DNA of 64,000 nt, from positions 121,170,937-121,234,936 of the forward strand of contig NC_134462.1 of NCBI RefSeq assembly GCF_047948215.1, in the 5' to 3' direction. The DNA comes from Lycorma delicatula (Eukaryota; Arthropoda; Insecta; Hemiptera; Fulgoridae). The notes beneath the pieces are model-generated. The model saw only the letters and a list, made by a program, of their open reading frames with translations. It did no database searches and had not been told where the DNA came from. Shown here piece after piece: positions 1-9,855 of this stretch; position 1 is the first letter of the stretch; every line of letters begins with the position of its first letter. The translations under genes and the position numbers were made by a program.

Positions 1-547
1 ATCCTGTTAAGTGTACCATTTTTTAATCTTTCAACGCATTTATTTTATAATCGTAGCCGTCGGGTTTGATTTTGTATAATTATCCTTTGTTTTATTTACT
101 TATTCTGTAGTCTGTTTTTTAACCCGCCGTTTTTTTATTTTTTATATTGATTTTCCCGTTAGATTTTTCTAGGCTAAGTATATTTTTACTGCCAGTTACT
201 CTTCTCCTGTTTACAATCGTATACCGACAACACAAGATGTAAATAAATCATATAAGTATTCATTCACGTAGTGCGCCCTTTCCGTGTATATATGGAAAAG
301 TTTATAACTTTAAAGAGTGTTTTTAATTAACAATATTTTTTTTAGTTATTTTAATAATAAGAAAATTGTTATGTTTTTGAATTACATTTACGTGTAAGTT
401 GTACGATGTAACCTAGCAAACAATTAGAACTTCTAAAAAAAACTATATATCGGTTTGGACTTCAACAAAATTATTATTTTTACTTGACGATATCGCTATG
501 TAACCGTGAAGATTGCGCGTGTGATATGAAAATGGAATTTTTGCAGA

Positions 548-646
548 TTTTTATACCGTATGAAAAATGTCACGCTTGACCGGGGGATTCTAACTCGGGA
601 TATCCAGATGAAAAGCTGAGACGCTACCGTTCTGCCACCGAGATCG
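548..646 (-). repeat. tRNA-derived SINE, family A, antisense
   Basis: Read on the minus strand this begins with a tRNA-like head: a box-A-like GGCAGAACGG, then GAGTTAGAATCCC in place of box B (RNA polymerase III promoter). The family-specific stretch GTGACATTTTTCATACGG follows. The same head and tail recur at seven other places in the window, which identifies it as a dispersed SINE rather than a tRNA gene. Box B has drifted, so this copy is probably old and inactive. Confidence 0.7.
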
Positions 647-1096
647 AAATTATCTTATATAAATTATCTAAGAGGTTATTTTCCTAAATTCTCGTGAATA
701 AATTTCAATTTTAATAAAAATAATCTTTTCTCAGTTTTTGAAGCCGCATTAAAAATTCTGTAATTAATATTAGAATTTGAAAAGTAAATTTTAATTTTCT
801 ACGTGTTACTTTGGTTGTATCCATATAGCATTTGAAATTTATCCGACCGTAAATGATACTTTTTAGTCGACAAGAAAATATTTTACAGAATTGAAATATG
901 AATCGTTCATACTTTAAAAAATTTTTCCTTTTCCTCTCTTTTTTACCTGTTATAAATAATTTTATGTGTACATTTAGTAATCGGATATTGGATAATCGAA
1001 CCAAATTTGACGGTTTAAAAACCGTTATGAAATGTGCGAATTTATTTTTTTTGACCGATGAAATAATTCACCGCAGAAGCTTGTTCGTGGCAGTAT

Positions 1097-1203
1097 GAAA
1101 ATGGAAATTTGTATCTTATGAAAAATGTCATACGGGATTCGAACCTAGGACCTCCGGAAATTTCCGAAAAGGCCAAGACGCTACCGTTCCCTAACGGAGA
1201 TCG
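1097..1203 (-). repeat. tRNA-derived SINE, family A, antisense
   Basis: Second antisense copy of family A. On the minus strand box B is perfect (GGTTCGAATCC, complement of 1135-1145) and is followed by the shared tail GACATTTTTCATAAG. The box-A region (GTTAGGGAACGG) is decayed. It lies about 450 bp from the previous copy in the same orientation. No target-site duplication could be recognised. Confidence 0.72.
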
Positions 1204-1205
1204 GC

Positions 1206-3275
1206 TTTAATAGAATTAAACAAAAAAATGAAAACACAAGCGTTATTCATTAACAAAACGAAGCAAAATTCTGGGTATTAACTTAACTTTTGGCATTTTG
1301 ACATGGGTGTGTGTGGGTGCGCGCGGGCGTATTTACTTTGCGTTTACTGCCGATTTTTAAGAACTTTTGCACTAAGGATTTCTTTTACCTATTAGATAGA
1401 ACAAACTATGTACAGTACTTTTCATAAATATTCTGTTTAAATATGGTGGAGTGTCTAGTTATTGGGAAGACTGTAATCCCTAACTTACATCCTAGCTACT
1501 CTTAGTATTCTTTTTAATGCCTATTAACTTACAATAGTAATTTTGTTATATTTGTAGCATCTACAAAAACATCTGAAAAATTCAATAGGATCGTAATTCT
1601 GATTATTTTATTTTCATTAATTTAATTTCGTTGTAAGACCCAATTTTTTTATTTTCAGTTCAAAATAAACATGTAACATTCACGAAGCATACTAATAACC
1701 GTAATTAAATGAAAACTCTGCTCCGGTGAGGAATTTTCTGTTCGCCTAATAACTTTTCTTGCAGTTAAAAAATTTCGTTTATTTTTGTCCCTCGCAGTGT
1801 TGTTTTCTTTTTAATATATAAGTTTCTCTCCTCATTAACGAGAATTATCTTTTTTTAAATGCTTTTTTTTTTTAGATTTACCAAAGTTTTAAAGCTATTT
1901 TCTTTAATCTGATGAAAATTTGGACCTCAAAAAATATTTTAGAAGAAACTTCTTTTTGATCAAAAAAAAAGGTTTTATAAATTTCATTGGTTTACATCAC
2001 TATAAAAATATTTCAAAAAAACAAAAACAGAAAAATTGTCAGAATAATATGACTTACAGTGTTACGTCATTATATAGTCACGTAATCGCAGTTCAATAAG
2101 GATATTGAAGGACGTCAAAATTTTGTATAAATACAATTTGTTACTTGAAAAGTATTTAATATAATTACATATATATTACATTATATATTACAAAATAATA
2201 ATATAAATAAATTAAAAAAAAAAACAAAATTGATGAGTTGACAAATTATGAACAGTAAAATACAGTAAGATTTACTGAAAACTTTATAATGACTAATAAA
2301 AATGAATATTGAAAACACAATACGTTAACAATAAAGAAATTTACAATTTATACACTTTACTTTCTGCAAGTATTATTACTTTTATAGTTTACAATAGAAC
2401 TACCCTACTCTTTATGGAAGTAGAATACTGTCACTTTCACTACTTTTTACCGATAAATCGCCGAATAGCGTATTGTTTTCAACCACCATCCAAAATGGAA
2501 CACTCGTGACGCACTCTTCAGTCATTGCTACCAAACACTGTTATCGCTTTTATCATACGCTGCATCGAACTCGTAAAACTTCTGACTGTCGCTTCGCTGA
2601 TCCCTGGCAGTATTTGTACCTCCTTGCCTGCAGAACCAGTACCCGACCGTACTTTGATTGTTGAAGCTTAATAATTTTCTTTGTCCGCGCCTCTACGTTT
2701 TTCTATAAGTTCTTTTGCCGGTCCGGTAATCCTTTTGGTAGAACAGGAAATTTTGGAGCTGCCGTTATCTAAATTACAAATACAAAAATCGTTAAGCGGA
2801 CAATTTATTTTAAAAAACAAACCCTTTTATTTCCTACTAGATTCTCCTTTATTTATTTTATCTCTATTCTTTTGTAAAAGAAACCTGTTTCACCGACCCC
2901 GGTAGAATATTTTTCCACGCGTCGTAATATATCGTGCAAGCAATAAAAGGGTAAAAATCAGATTCGATGTAAAGTAGTTTTTTGATTATTTAAAAGACGA
3001 TTAAACTTTACGGTTTTTATTAAAAAATATCGATTAATAGTGTTGTTGACCAAAGCTTGTCATTCTATTACGTAAAGGATTTTTAGAAAGAACAAAATTA
3101 CGGATATTTCTTCATTTTTATAAAAACAACATATAAAAGAAAGCAAATTTTGTTTATTATATTTGATGTTACAAGTGCGGAAGATGAAATTTTAAAGTTT
3201 TAAAGAAAATTCTATTAATTAAATATTTATGTTAATATAATACATATACTCTTCCTACGTTTTCACCTCGTGAAT
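1206..3275. other. AT-rich non-coding stretch
   Basis: I see no host gene here. The stretch is long A and T runs plus a short GT/GC-rich patch near 1300-1330. The segment 2473-2800 is less AT-rich and has short open frames on both strands. Read on the minus strand, part of it (GISEATVRSF) faintly recalls a transposase helix-turn-helix, but this is too weak to call. Confidence 0.5.
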
Positions 3276-3279
3276 ATTA

Positions 3280-5030
3280 TTCCATCTGCTGCCTGTCATA
3301 AGAGAACCGCTTGGCAGGCTGTTCTCGGGGTGCCTAAGCTGCGGCTGCTTCCCGACTTGTTGGAAAGTGGCTTTAGTGAGAGTGCTCTTAAAACCAGGAA
3401 AATATCCTAGTGAGATGGGCAGTTATCGACCCATCAGCCTCTTCCCGGTAATCGGCAAGTTGCTTGAAAGGCTGGTTGTGGAGCGGCTCTGTGAATGCAT
3501 TGAAGTGAACTGTTTTCTAAATCGAGGCCAGTATGGCTTCATAAAAGTGGTTAGCACCGAGGATTGCATCTTAAATGCTCTTTCCGACGTGGAAAGCGCC
3601 GACTATAAATATGGTTCGGCAATTTTTGTAGACAAAGAGGGAGCATTTCCTTCCTTGTGTTGGACTTCTGTCCTCTATGAGTTGGAACGCCGCAATGTTC
3701 CCGTAGCCCTGCAGGCCGTGATACGTGACTATTTATCTAGCCGTACGGCTCTGTTTAAGGATGCGCACCTAGTTGTGGAAAAATCCGTTACCAGGGGAAT
3801 CCCGCTGGGTTCCCTTCTCAGTCCCCTGCAGTGGAACCTGGTATTTGGCGGATTTCTGGGATTGACATTTCCAGAAGGGTTTTTGCCGATGGCTTAGGCT
3901 TAGGCTTAGGCTTTTGCCGATGATTGATCTCCTTTTAGTTCGTAGTAATTCACGACCAAAGCTAGAAGACCGGGTGCAGGCGGCCTTGTCAACCGCAAAC
4001 AGCTGGATGGATACTTAAAATTTAAAGATTTCTGTGCCCAAGACGAAGTTTATGCTTCTCAAGGGTGCAGACAAATTATCGTACAGTCGTAACCCCCAAA
4101 CTGTTTATAAACGCTGTGTAACCAGCCACGTTTGAGTTCATAAGTACCTAGGTGTTTTGTTCGATGAAAAGTTTCTGTTTTGCAACCACATTAGGCAAGT
4201 AGAGGCGGACGCCGTCTCAGTGATAAACAAATTTAGGAGGATTGCTCAGAAAGATGATAGGTTGTCGGGCCGTCAAATGTAGATGGTGTACCGACGTGAC
4301 TTCGAAAGCATGACTTCTTACGCGGTGCCCGTTTGGGCGCATAGGTTGGATATGAATAGATCACCTCTTCGAAATTTAAGGAGTGTCCAGCGCACAGCCT
4401 TAATTGTATGCTCTGGTGCTTTTAAAACAACCTCCTACGATGCTACCACCGTATTGGGAAAGGCTCTCCCAATCGATTTAGTGGTGAAAGTTCGAGCAGC
4501 CATCTGTAAATTGCGAACAGGTCGTGAGGCCGAGGTATTTGGGATGCGGTTTCGAGCCGGGCCAGTATCGGTGCGGAACGGTGATCACAATGCACCGGGC
4601 CTAAATTTCGTTCAGTTGCCCATTTCTCGCCTGCGGAAGAGGCTGCAGAGCCTCGCAATGAAAGCATGACAGTTGGAATGGGACACCACGAATAAGGGAA
4701 GATCCTTGTATAATTTTATATAGGATTGGGGATGGTATGCCTCGAGCTCGTTTTTAAGGGAAACGAGTGCTCGGGTGCTCACCAACCACGCTAACTTGAA
4801 ACAATATGTGTTTCGGCTCCGCCTTGCGGCTGATGAGCTGTGCGTCTGCGGGGAGGTTCAGTCGCATGAACACCTGATGTTTGACTACCCTCCTAGGTGG
4901 CCAGAGAGCGGCCACCCTGAAATTTAGAGGTCAAGGGGAAAATTGGCCATTCACGATCGGCGAGTGAACGTGACGAGAGCCGCATTGTCGGAACGTGCGG
5001 TTGATTTGTTCAACCGGCATTCGTAGTTTA
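3280..5030 (+). pseudogene. R1-type LINE ORF2 remnant: RT, thumb and C-terminal zinc domain
   Basis: This is a 5'-truncated reverse transcriptase of a non-LTR retrotransposon. RT fingers and palm run from about 3283 to 3924. Visible motifs are YRPISLFPVIGKLLERL, the QYGF block (QYGFIKVVSTED), the first catalytic block FVDKEGAFPS, and TRGIPLGSLLSPLQWNLVF, a decayed form of the usual PQGSxLGPxLWN block. The second catalytic block AFADD is at 3910-3924, in the same frame but separated by three in-frame TAG codons. The thumb continues in another frame at 4283-4669 (SYAVPVWAHRL, QRTALIVCSGAFKTTSYDA). The C-terminal cysteine/histidine domain (LAADELCVCGEVQSHEH) lies near 4787-4900. Frameshifts, stops and the missing endonuclease make it a dead copy. 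R1 clade is my reading of the motif style; a related Jockey-group clade is possible. Confidence 0.88.
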
Positions 5031-5488
5031 CTTAAGGGAAAGATTCTTACCGCATTGTCGTGGTAAGCTAACCCTGAATATGGCTGACCACCAGCCAGTT
5101 ATTATGGCTCCTAGCGCTATAAAATGGTAGTCTTAGGCGAATGGTAGAATTCAGCGACTTAGGCGTGGTAGCGAATTGCTGCATAGACGAAATAAATTTT
5201 ATTGTGCATGTAATAAAATTTAGATTTATTTTTAGCAGTTGACGGGTGCGCCTACCCATTTTAGTAAATGTAGTTCAAGTGAACGGGTGGGACTCGTAAG
5301 CCGGTGGTGTATGACACCGCGCTTAGTCCGTTCACGCTGTTAGGTAAGCTCTAGTAGCTGTTTAGGACACTGGTCGCTAGGCTTTTTCGAGGCCCAGTAG
5401 CCGTTTGTGGCACAGATATTCGGTCTTATGCTTTAGGGCGACTGAATGGGGTGGTGGCGGGTGAAATGCCAAACAAACTAAATTCACC
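5031..5488 (+). repeat. 3' UTR of the R1-type LINE
   Basis: The segment follows directly on the LINE C-terminal domain. It aligns by eye with two other places: 35016-35440 on the minus strand and 56855-57068 on the plus strand. Shared phrases include TTGACGGGTGCGCCTACCC, CAGTAGCCGTTTGTGGCAC, CGACTGAATGGGGTGGTGG and the terminal AAATGCCAAACAAAC. The three copies define the 3' end of one family, and the copies differ by many substitutions. No long poly(A) tail is visible; the 3' end seems to be an AAAC-like run. Confidence 0.75.
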
Positions 5489-5724
5489 TCGTGTATCTTA
5501 CTTTCATCCATTTTTCACTTTTTTTATCTTATTATAAAAAAGATCAAAAGTCCGTAAACGAAAAATTTTATTACAATTTTTTTTTTAATATTATTAACTA
5601 TGATTATTATTGAGTTTTTTTTTTATTTTTCGATTACTTGTTTGTTTTGTTTGAATCATTTTTATTTAATTAATCCTTTTGTGATAATACGTAAGTTATA
5701 TTCATTTCATTACGTTTGTTACAG

Positions 5725-5830
5725 GAAGATGTTCAACTCCACTTGGTTTGGAGTCAGGTGCTGTTGCTGATAAAGATATATCAGCTAGTTCTGCATACGA
5801 CGCTGCAAGCGTGGGTCCACAACACGGCAG
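5725..5830 (+). CDS. internal exon encoding the start of a discoidin (F5/8 type C) domain; DDR-like candidate
   Basis: A 106-nt exon preceded by a pyrimidine-rich tract and TTACAG, and followed by GTAAAT. Exactly one frame is sensible: two bases of a split codon, 34 codons, then two bases of the next split codon. The peptide includes CSTPLGLESGAVADKDISAS and SVGPQHG, the classic opening of discoidin domains: a disulphide cysteine, PLG(L/M)ESG, then (D/Q)I(S/T)ASS. Such domains sit outside the cell and bind collagen, lipid or glycans. The combination with SVGPQHG resembles arthropod discoidin-domain receptor tyrosine kinases most, but coagulation-factor-like, neuropilin-like or other discoidin proteins cannot be excluded. 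I saw no other exon, so neighbouring introns would be at least 5.7 kb upstream and possibly tens of kilobases downstream. Gene identity is inference; the domain call is strong. Confidence 0.78.
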
Positions 5831-7350
5831 GTAAATATATATATATATATATACATACGTATATTCTGTGTAAAATATTTATTTGTATATACTTGTTTAT
5901 AGGATTAGGTATATTTTATGTTTTTCCAACGAATGTGCGTTGTGTTCTCTTTTTTTTGCACATTTTTAATATTATAATAATTTTATATGCGAATTTGATA
6001 GAAAGTAGACACAAAATAAAGACACAAATAAAAATACACGTTACCCAAATAATTGTGCGTTTGTGTTTTCTTCTAGTTATTATTATAATTAACGATTAGT
6101 AGATTAACCTGTTTAAAGACATATAAGCTTTCCAAATTAATGTTTAGTTGAAATAATTCAGGATATGTTATTCCTTATGGTTATTCCAATACGTTATTTA
6201 TTTCAGTAATATTTGGATTTCTAAGAAGTTCCGGTTACTCAAAAATTAAATTATTAAATTTAATCGCCGAGTAATGATAAATTTAAAACCGATAATACTA
6301 GTAATATCATATACATATATATTTATAATTAGTAATATAATATAACCTCATTATAATAAATATAATATATTTTTTTGTATAGTAAGAAGCTGGTTTTTCC
6401 GAATATCTTTATAACAATTAGCATCGTTTACGTTCTTAAAGATTATTGTGTTGTTTTAGTTACATGTTATTAGAAGCAGAGTGTTTCAAAACAAGTATTT
6501 ATAAATTAGTTTTATTAAAAAAAACTTACGTAGTTCTGCGCTAGAAGTCAGACTTTTCGTTTCCGACGCCCTCATTTTTTCGCAGTCAGAAACGCACTGA
6601 TTTTCAGAGTACAACCCACTACATATGTTCGATTGTTAACGTATGTAATATCATTTCATTATTATCATTTCATTATTATCATTTTTCTTTAAAAGAATTT
6701 TCGATTCTTTTAAAGAAAAATTTAGATAATAAATATAACTTAAATATAATAACTTTTTTATTTTTTAATCTAACTCGATTTTAAAAATGCATAAAAAATA
6801 TTTTTTTCTCTTTGCACTTAACTAATTTGGGCGTTATTAAAATATAACAATCGATTATAAATAATCATCATTGAAACAGATTTCATTTATTAGTCGTTTT
6901 CCATAAGCTAAATAAAAAAAATATTCTAAAGTAATAAAAAAACATTCATTTTTATGTTGCAGATTGATTGATATTTATTTTTTATAAAAGTGATTAAACG
7001 TTTTTGATTTCAAAACCGAATTTAAAAGGAAAGATCAGACTTTATAAAAAAAATAATAAATATAAAAAGATCAAAATTGTAAACCAAATCGATAAAATTA
7101 AAATAATTAACCGCTCAAAAGAGATATTACAACCGTTTGTGAAGCGGAATTACTCCCAAATTCCAATTTTTAAATTAAATATTAGCCTCCTGCGCAGACG
7201 ATATACATTAGCAACTCTCACAAAAAGATGCATAACCGTAATTATCTTATAAACAGCGACCAAAGGAAGTGTGCGTATTCTATTTTATTACCGGATTCTT
7301 AATTGTCTTTTCCTCTTTTCCTTAACTGTCAAGTGTTTCTTAAAGCATTA
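5831..7350. other. presumed intron, AT-rich, no gene seen
   Basis: The stretch opens with a (TA)n run just after the exon donor at about 5836-5852, then shows AT-rich DNA without recognisable coding. A short tandem repeat of about 15 bp (CATTTCATTATTAT-like) occupies 6650-6685. It runs into an 18-bp perfect hairpin that is listed separately. Confidence 0.5.
6681..6721. repeat. 18-bp perfect hairpin
   Basis: The left arm at 6681-6698 (ATTTTTCTTTAAAAGAAT) and the right arm at 6704-6721 are exact reverse complements around a 5-nt loop (TTTCG). A perfect 18-bp stem is striking even in AT-rich DNA. No T-run terminator context or gene is attached to it. Confidence 0.85.
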
Positions 7351-7351
7351 T

Positions 7352-7800
7352 TAAGAAAGATTTAAAGAATTACATTTCTATTATCAAAATCTGTTATTAA
7401 TTTAGAATTCTCATTAAAAAAAAATACGCGTTAAGTATATGTAAAAGGCAGTAGATATACAATAATAGATAATAAACAATGTTTAAGCGTTGCATATAAT
7501 AAAAAAAAAAGAAAAATTTGTTAAAAAATTCTTCCCGGCCCGATTTCATTTAGTAACAGTGAACAAGACAGAAATAATACAATTCTTATGATTATTCGTT
7601 GTTTAATAAATGAAATCGGGCCGGTAAGAGTTCTGTAACAATTTTTTTCTTTTCTTGCTTATAAGATGGAACGTATAAAATTGTTTTTATCTATTGTATA
7701 TTTATTGTTTATTAAATATATTTAATATATATTTTTTCTTAACAAAATTCTAGATTAATAACAAATTTTTATAATAGAAATGTAGTGTCTTACCTTTTCC
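7352..7800. repeat. long imperfect inverted repeat (fold-back element)
   Basis: Two arms of about 200 bp face each other around a spacer at about 7554-7608. The inner arm ends are nearly exact (CGGCCCGATTTCATTTA on the left and TAAATGAAATCGGGCCG on the right). Outer parts also match with gaps (ACATTTCTATTAT, TGTTATTAAT, ATAAACAA). The structure is that of a MITE or fold-back transposon. There is no coding capacity. Exact termini and a target-site duplication could not be fixed by eye. Confidence 0.7.
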
Positions 7801-9305
7801 GATATCTGTATCATTTTGTTAAAAACAGTTTTATTTATATTACAGAAATTTTTGTTTTTTGATCGGAAGAAAGAATATCTTTTTTCTTTTTTTTTGTCTA
7901 ACCTCCGGGTTCACCATTAGGCATTGCAGTGAAATTAATTGCAAAGAAATGATATCTGTGAGACCCTTTTACCGTACGGTTTACAATTCCTCTGTAATTT
8001 TTTTTGTATTTATTATAATTTATCAAGTTTGAATTCTTTTGTTTCTAACTTCTGAGTAGATTATGTGCGAAAGGCTTCGTTAATTTTCCTAATTAGCGAT
8101 AAAAAAAATTTCTTTAGTACTGTAAAATGTTGTTTCATTTTTCAACTAAATTTCCTTTTAAATCGATGTACCTTTTTCGGCAATATTGAAGCTTTGTAAT
8201 AACTTAACAATATGGTTTATTCAAACCTCCAAAATATATGTTTATTTAACCAAAAAAAAAAAAAAACAATTGTTTGATGCCACCTCTCTACCCAATTTTT
8301 ACCCATTATCTTTAATTTCTGTTATATCATGAATACATGTTTTATCGACGTTTATGAATCGACTTAGAAATTCATTTTGAGTTCGTATAAACAGTTTTAA
8401 ACTACACGTTTAAACGCTAAAATATTGCGTTATTTTATTCATCGTGAGCAAACACGACACGCTTCTTGTCAAGTGTTTTTTAATATGCATTTTCATTTAT
8501 GATTTTACGTACGTGTAAATTTGAGATGTTTACAATATCACGCTTCGTAATTAAAGGGTAATTGAAAACGGAAATCGTACATTTTTTTATACGACTTTTA
8601 TGTAGTTATTCTTCTTTGACGTCCAGTGAGCCAATCGTGTTTTTGTCTTCATACGACCAAAACAAAAGATAAATGATTTCAGCGGTATGCGATTAATAAA
8701 AAAAATTATTAATTTGTTTTACGATGATTTCAGTCGTTAACACTTTCAGAAATAAACATTTAATCGCTGCACGATATTCATTTATTTCCATTAAAAAGAA
8801 ATTAAAAATTGTTTATTTTAATGGCTTTGACGAATAAACTGATCGATTGAATCTCATAAAATTTTGACGGGAATCATGTAACGGTTGACAGTTGTCAACA
8901 ACTATCGTATCAATTATTCATTAGTGCTGCCATCTGTTGCGATCCCGGCTAATTATCAAACGCCTCTCGTATATACAACGCATCGTTTTCCACTGAAACG
9001 GGTACATTTATTTTTTATTTTACAACAAACATTCCATCCTATTCTTGTAATGGTTTGGCGCGTGTAAAATATATTAATTATAAAAGAGTAACGATCATAT
9101 TTGCTCTTTTTCTTAGTTAAAATGGTGTTCGTTGTACAGTCAGTGGTGACCGATTTGAAGGTATCATTTGTGTCGATGAATATCGCCTGGATTCTGAGGT
9201 TTTGTATGATGTTATAAAATAATATTTCAGCTTATTAAAGAAAAAAATGGGAAACCACTTCATTTTTCACTTTCCTTATAAAAGCCGATCACAGGTTATT
9301 TGTTA
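7801..9305. other. AT-rich non-coding stretch
   Basis: No gene or recognised repeat is seen. There are A and T homopolymers, for example an A-run at about 8252-8266, and a short palindrome TTGACAGTTGTCAA near 8884. The less AT-rich piece at 8930-9070 has a 60-codon frame, which looks accidental. Confidence 0.45.
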
Positions 9306-9710
9306 ATCTTGGGCAGGGGTACGCTCGTAAATTTTCCAGTACGGAACATTTGATTTTGTATTATAGCAGACCGGAAGAATTCGTACCGCAGCAACAGGCG
9401 GCTGGTTACGCGATAATAATATGAAAAATGCACAATCATTACAATATTTACATCGATAAGAACCAAAACTTATTTTTTTCGTGTCAGACGTCTAAATTAT
9501 TTTTCGTGAATTAGATTTTTAGCGATTTTTTTTGTCACCGTTTGCCTACGGATATCCGAAAGGAACGACCATTTTGTTTAACCTTTATATTTAATTTATT
9601 TATCGGCTTTAAATTAAAACAGAATTTTATGTGAAAGGAGACTTTTTATTTCTCCAAAAATGTAGTACCGGAACGATGTTCCGTCATACCAGTGCATCCC
9701 TAATCTCAGG
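9306..9710. mobile_element. candidate hAT-like MITE with 8-bp near-duplication
   Basis: The left end CAGGGGTACGCT at 9314 and the right end, read in reverse as TAGGGATGCACT (up to 9702), form short imperfect terminal inverted repeats of hAT type. ACGGAAC occurs further in near both ends. The flanking octamers ATCTTGGG (9306-9313) and ATCTCAGG (9703-9710) agree at six of eight positions, as expected for an aged 8-bp target duplication. The interior, about 389 bp, encodes nothing recognisable. The call rests on ends and spacing only. Confidence 0.45.
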
Positions 9711-9817
9711 AATAATCTGCTATTTTCATAAGTGACTTGTGTATTGTATCAGGTCTCTACAACGACTAGATTATGATTCTTAGAATTTATATAATTCTTT
9801 TCTCGTAATCCGATAAG

Positions 9818-9855
<38 letters not shown>

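Noticed and set aside
711..1004. 97-aa minus-strand frame near the first SINEs
   Set aside because: Lys/Phe/Ile-rich from AT content, no motif, flanked by repeats.
2473..2664. 63-aa frame and minus-strand helix-turn-helix-like peptide
   Set aside because: Similarity limited to a few residues; no continuous domain in any frame.
3891..3912. Three TTAGGC-type units resembling nematode telomere repeat
   Set aside because: Only three units inside a LINE reading frame; best seen as a local hexamer expansion, not telomeric DNA or nematode origin.
5716..6099. 127-aa open frame overlapping the discoidin exon
   Set aside because: It is in a different frame from the discoidin peptide and reads through the donor site and a (TA)n run.
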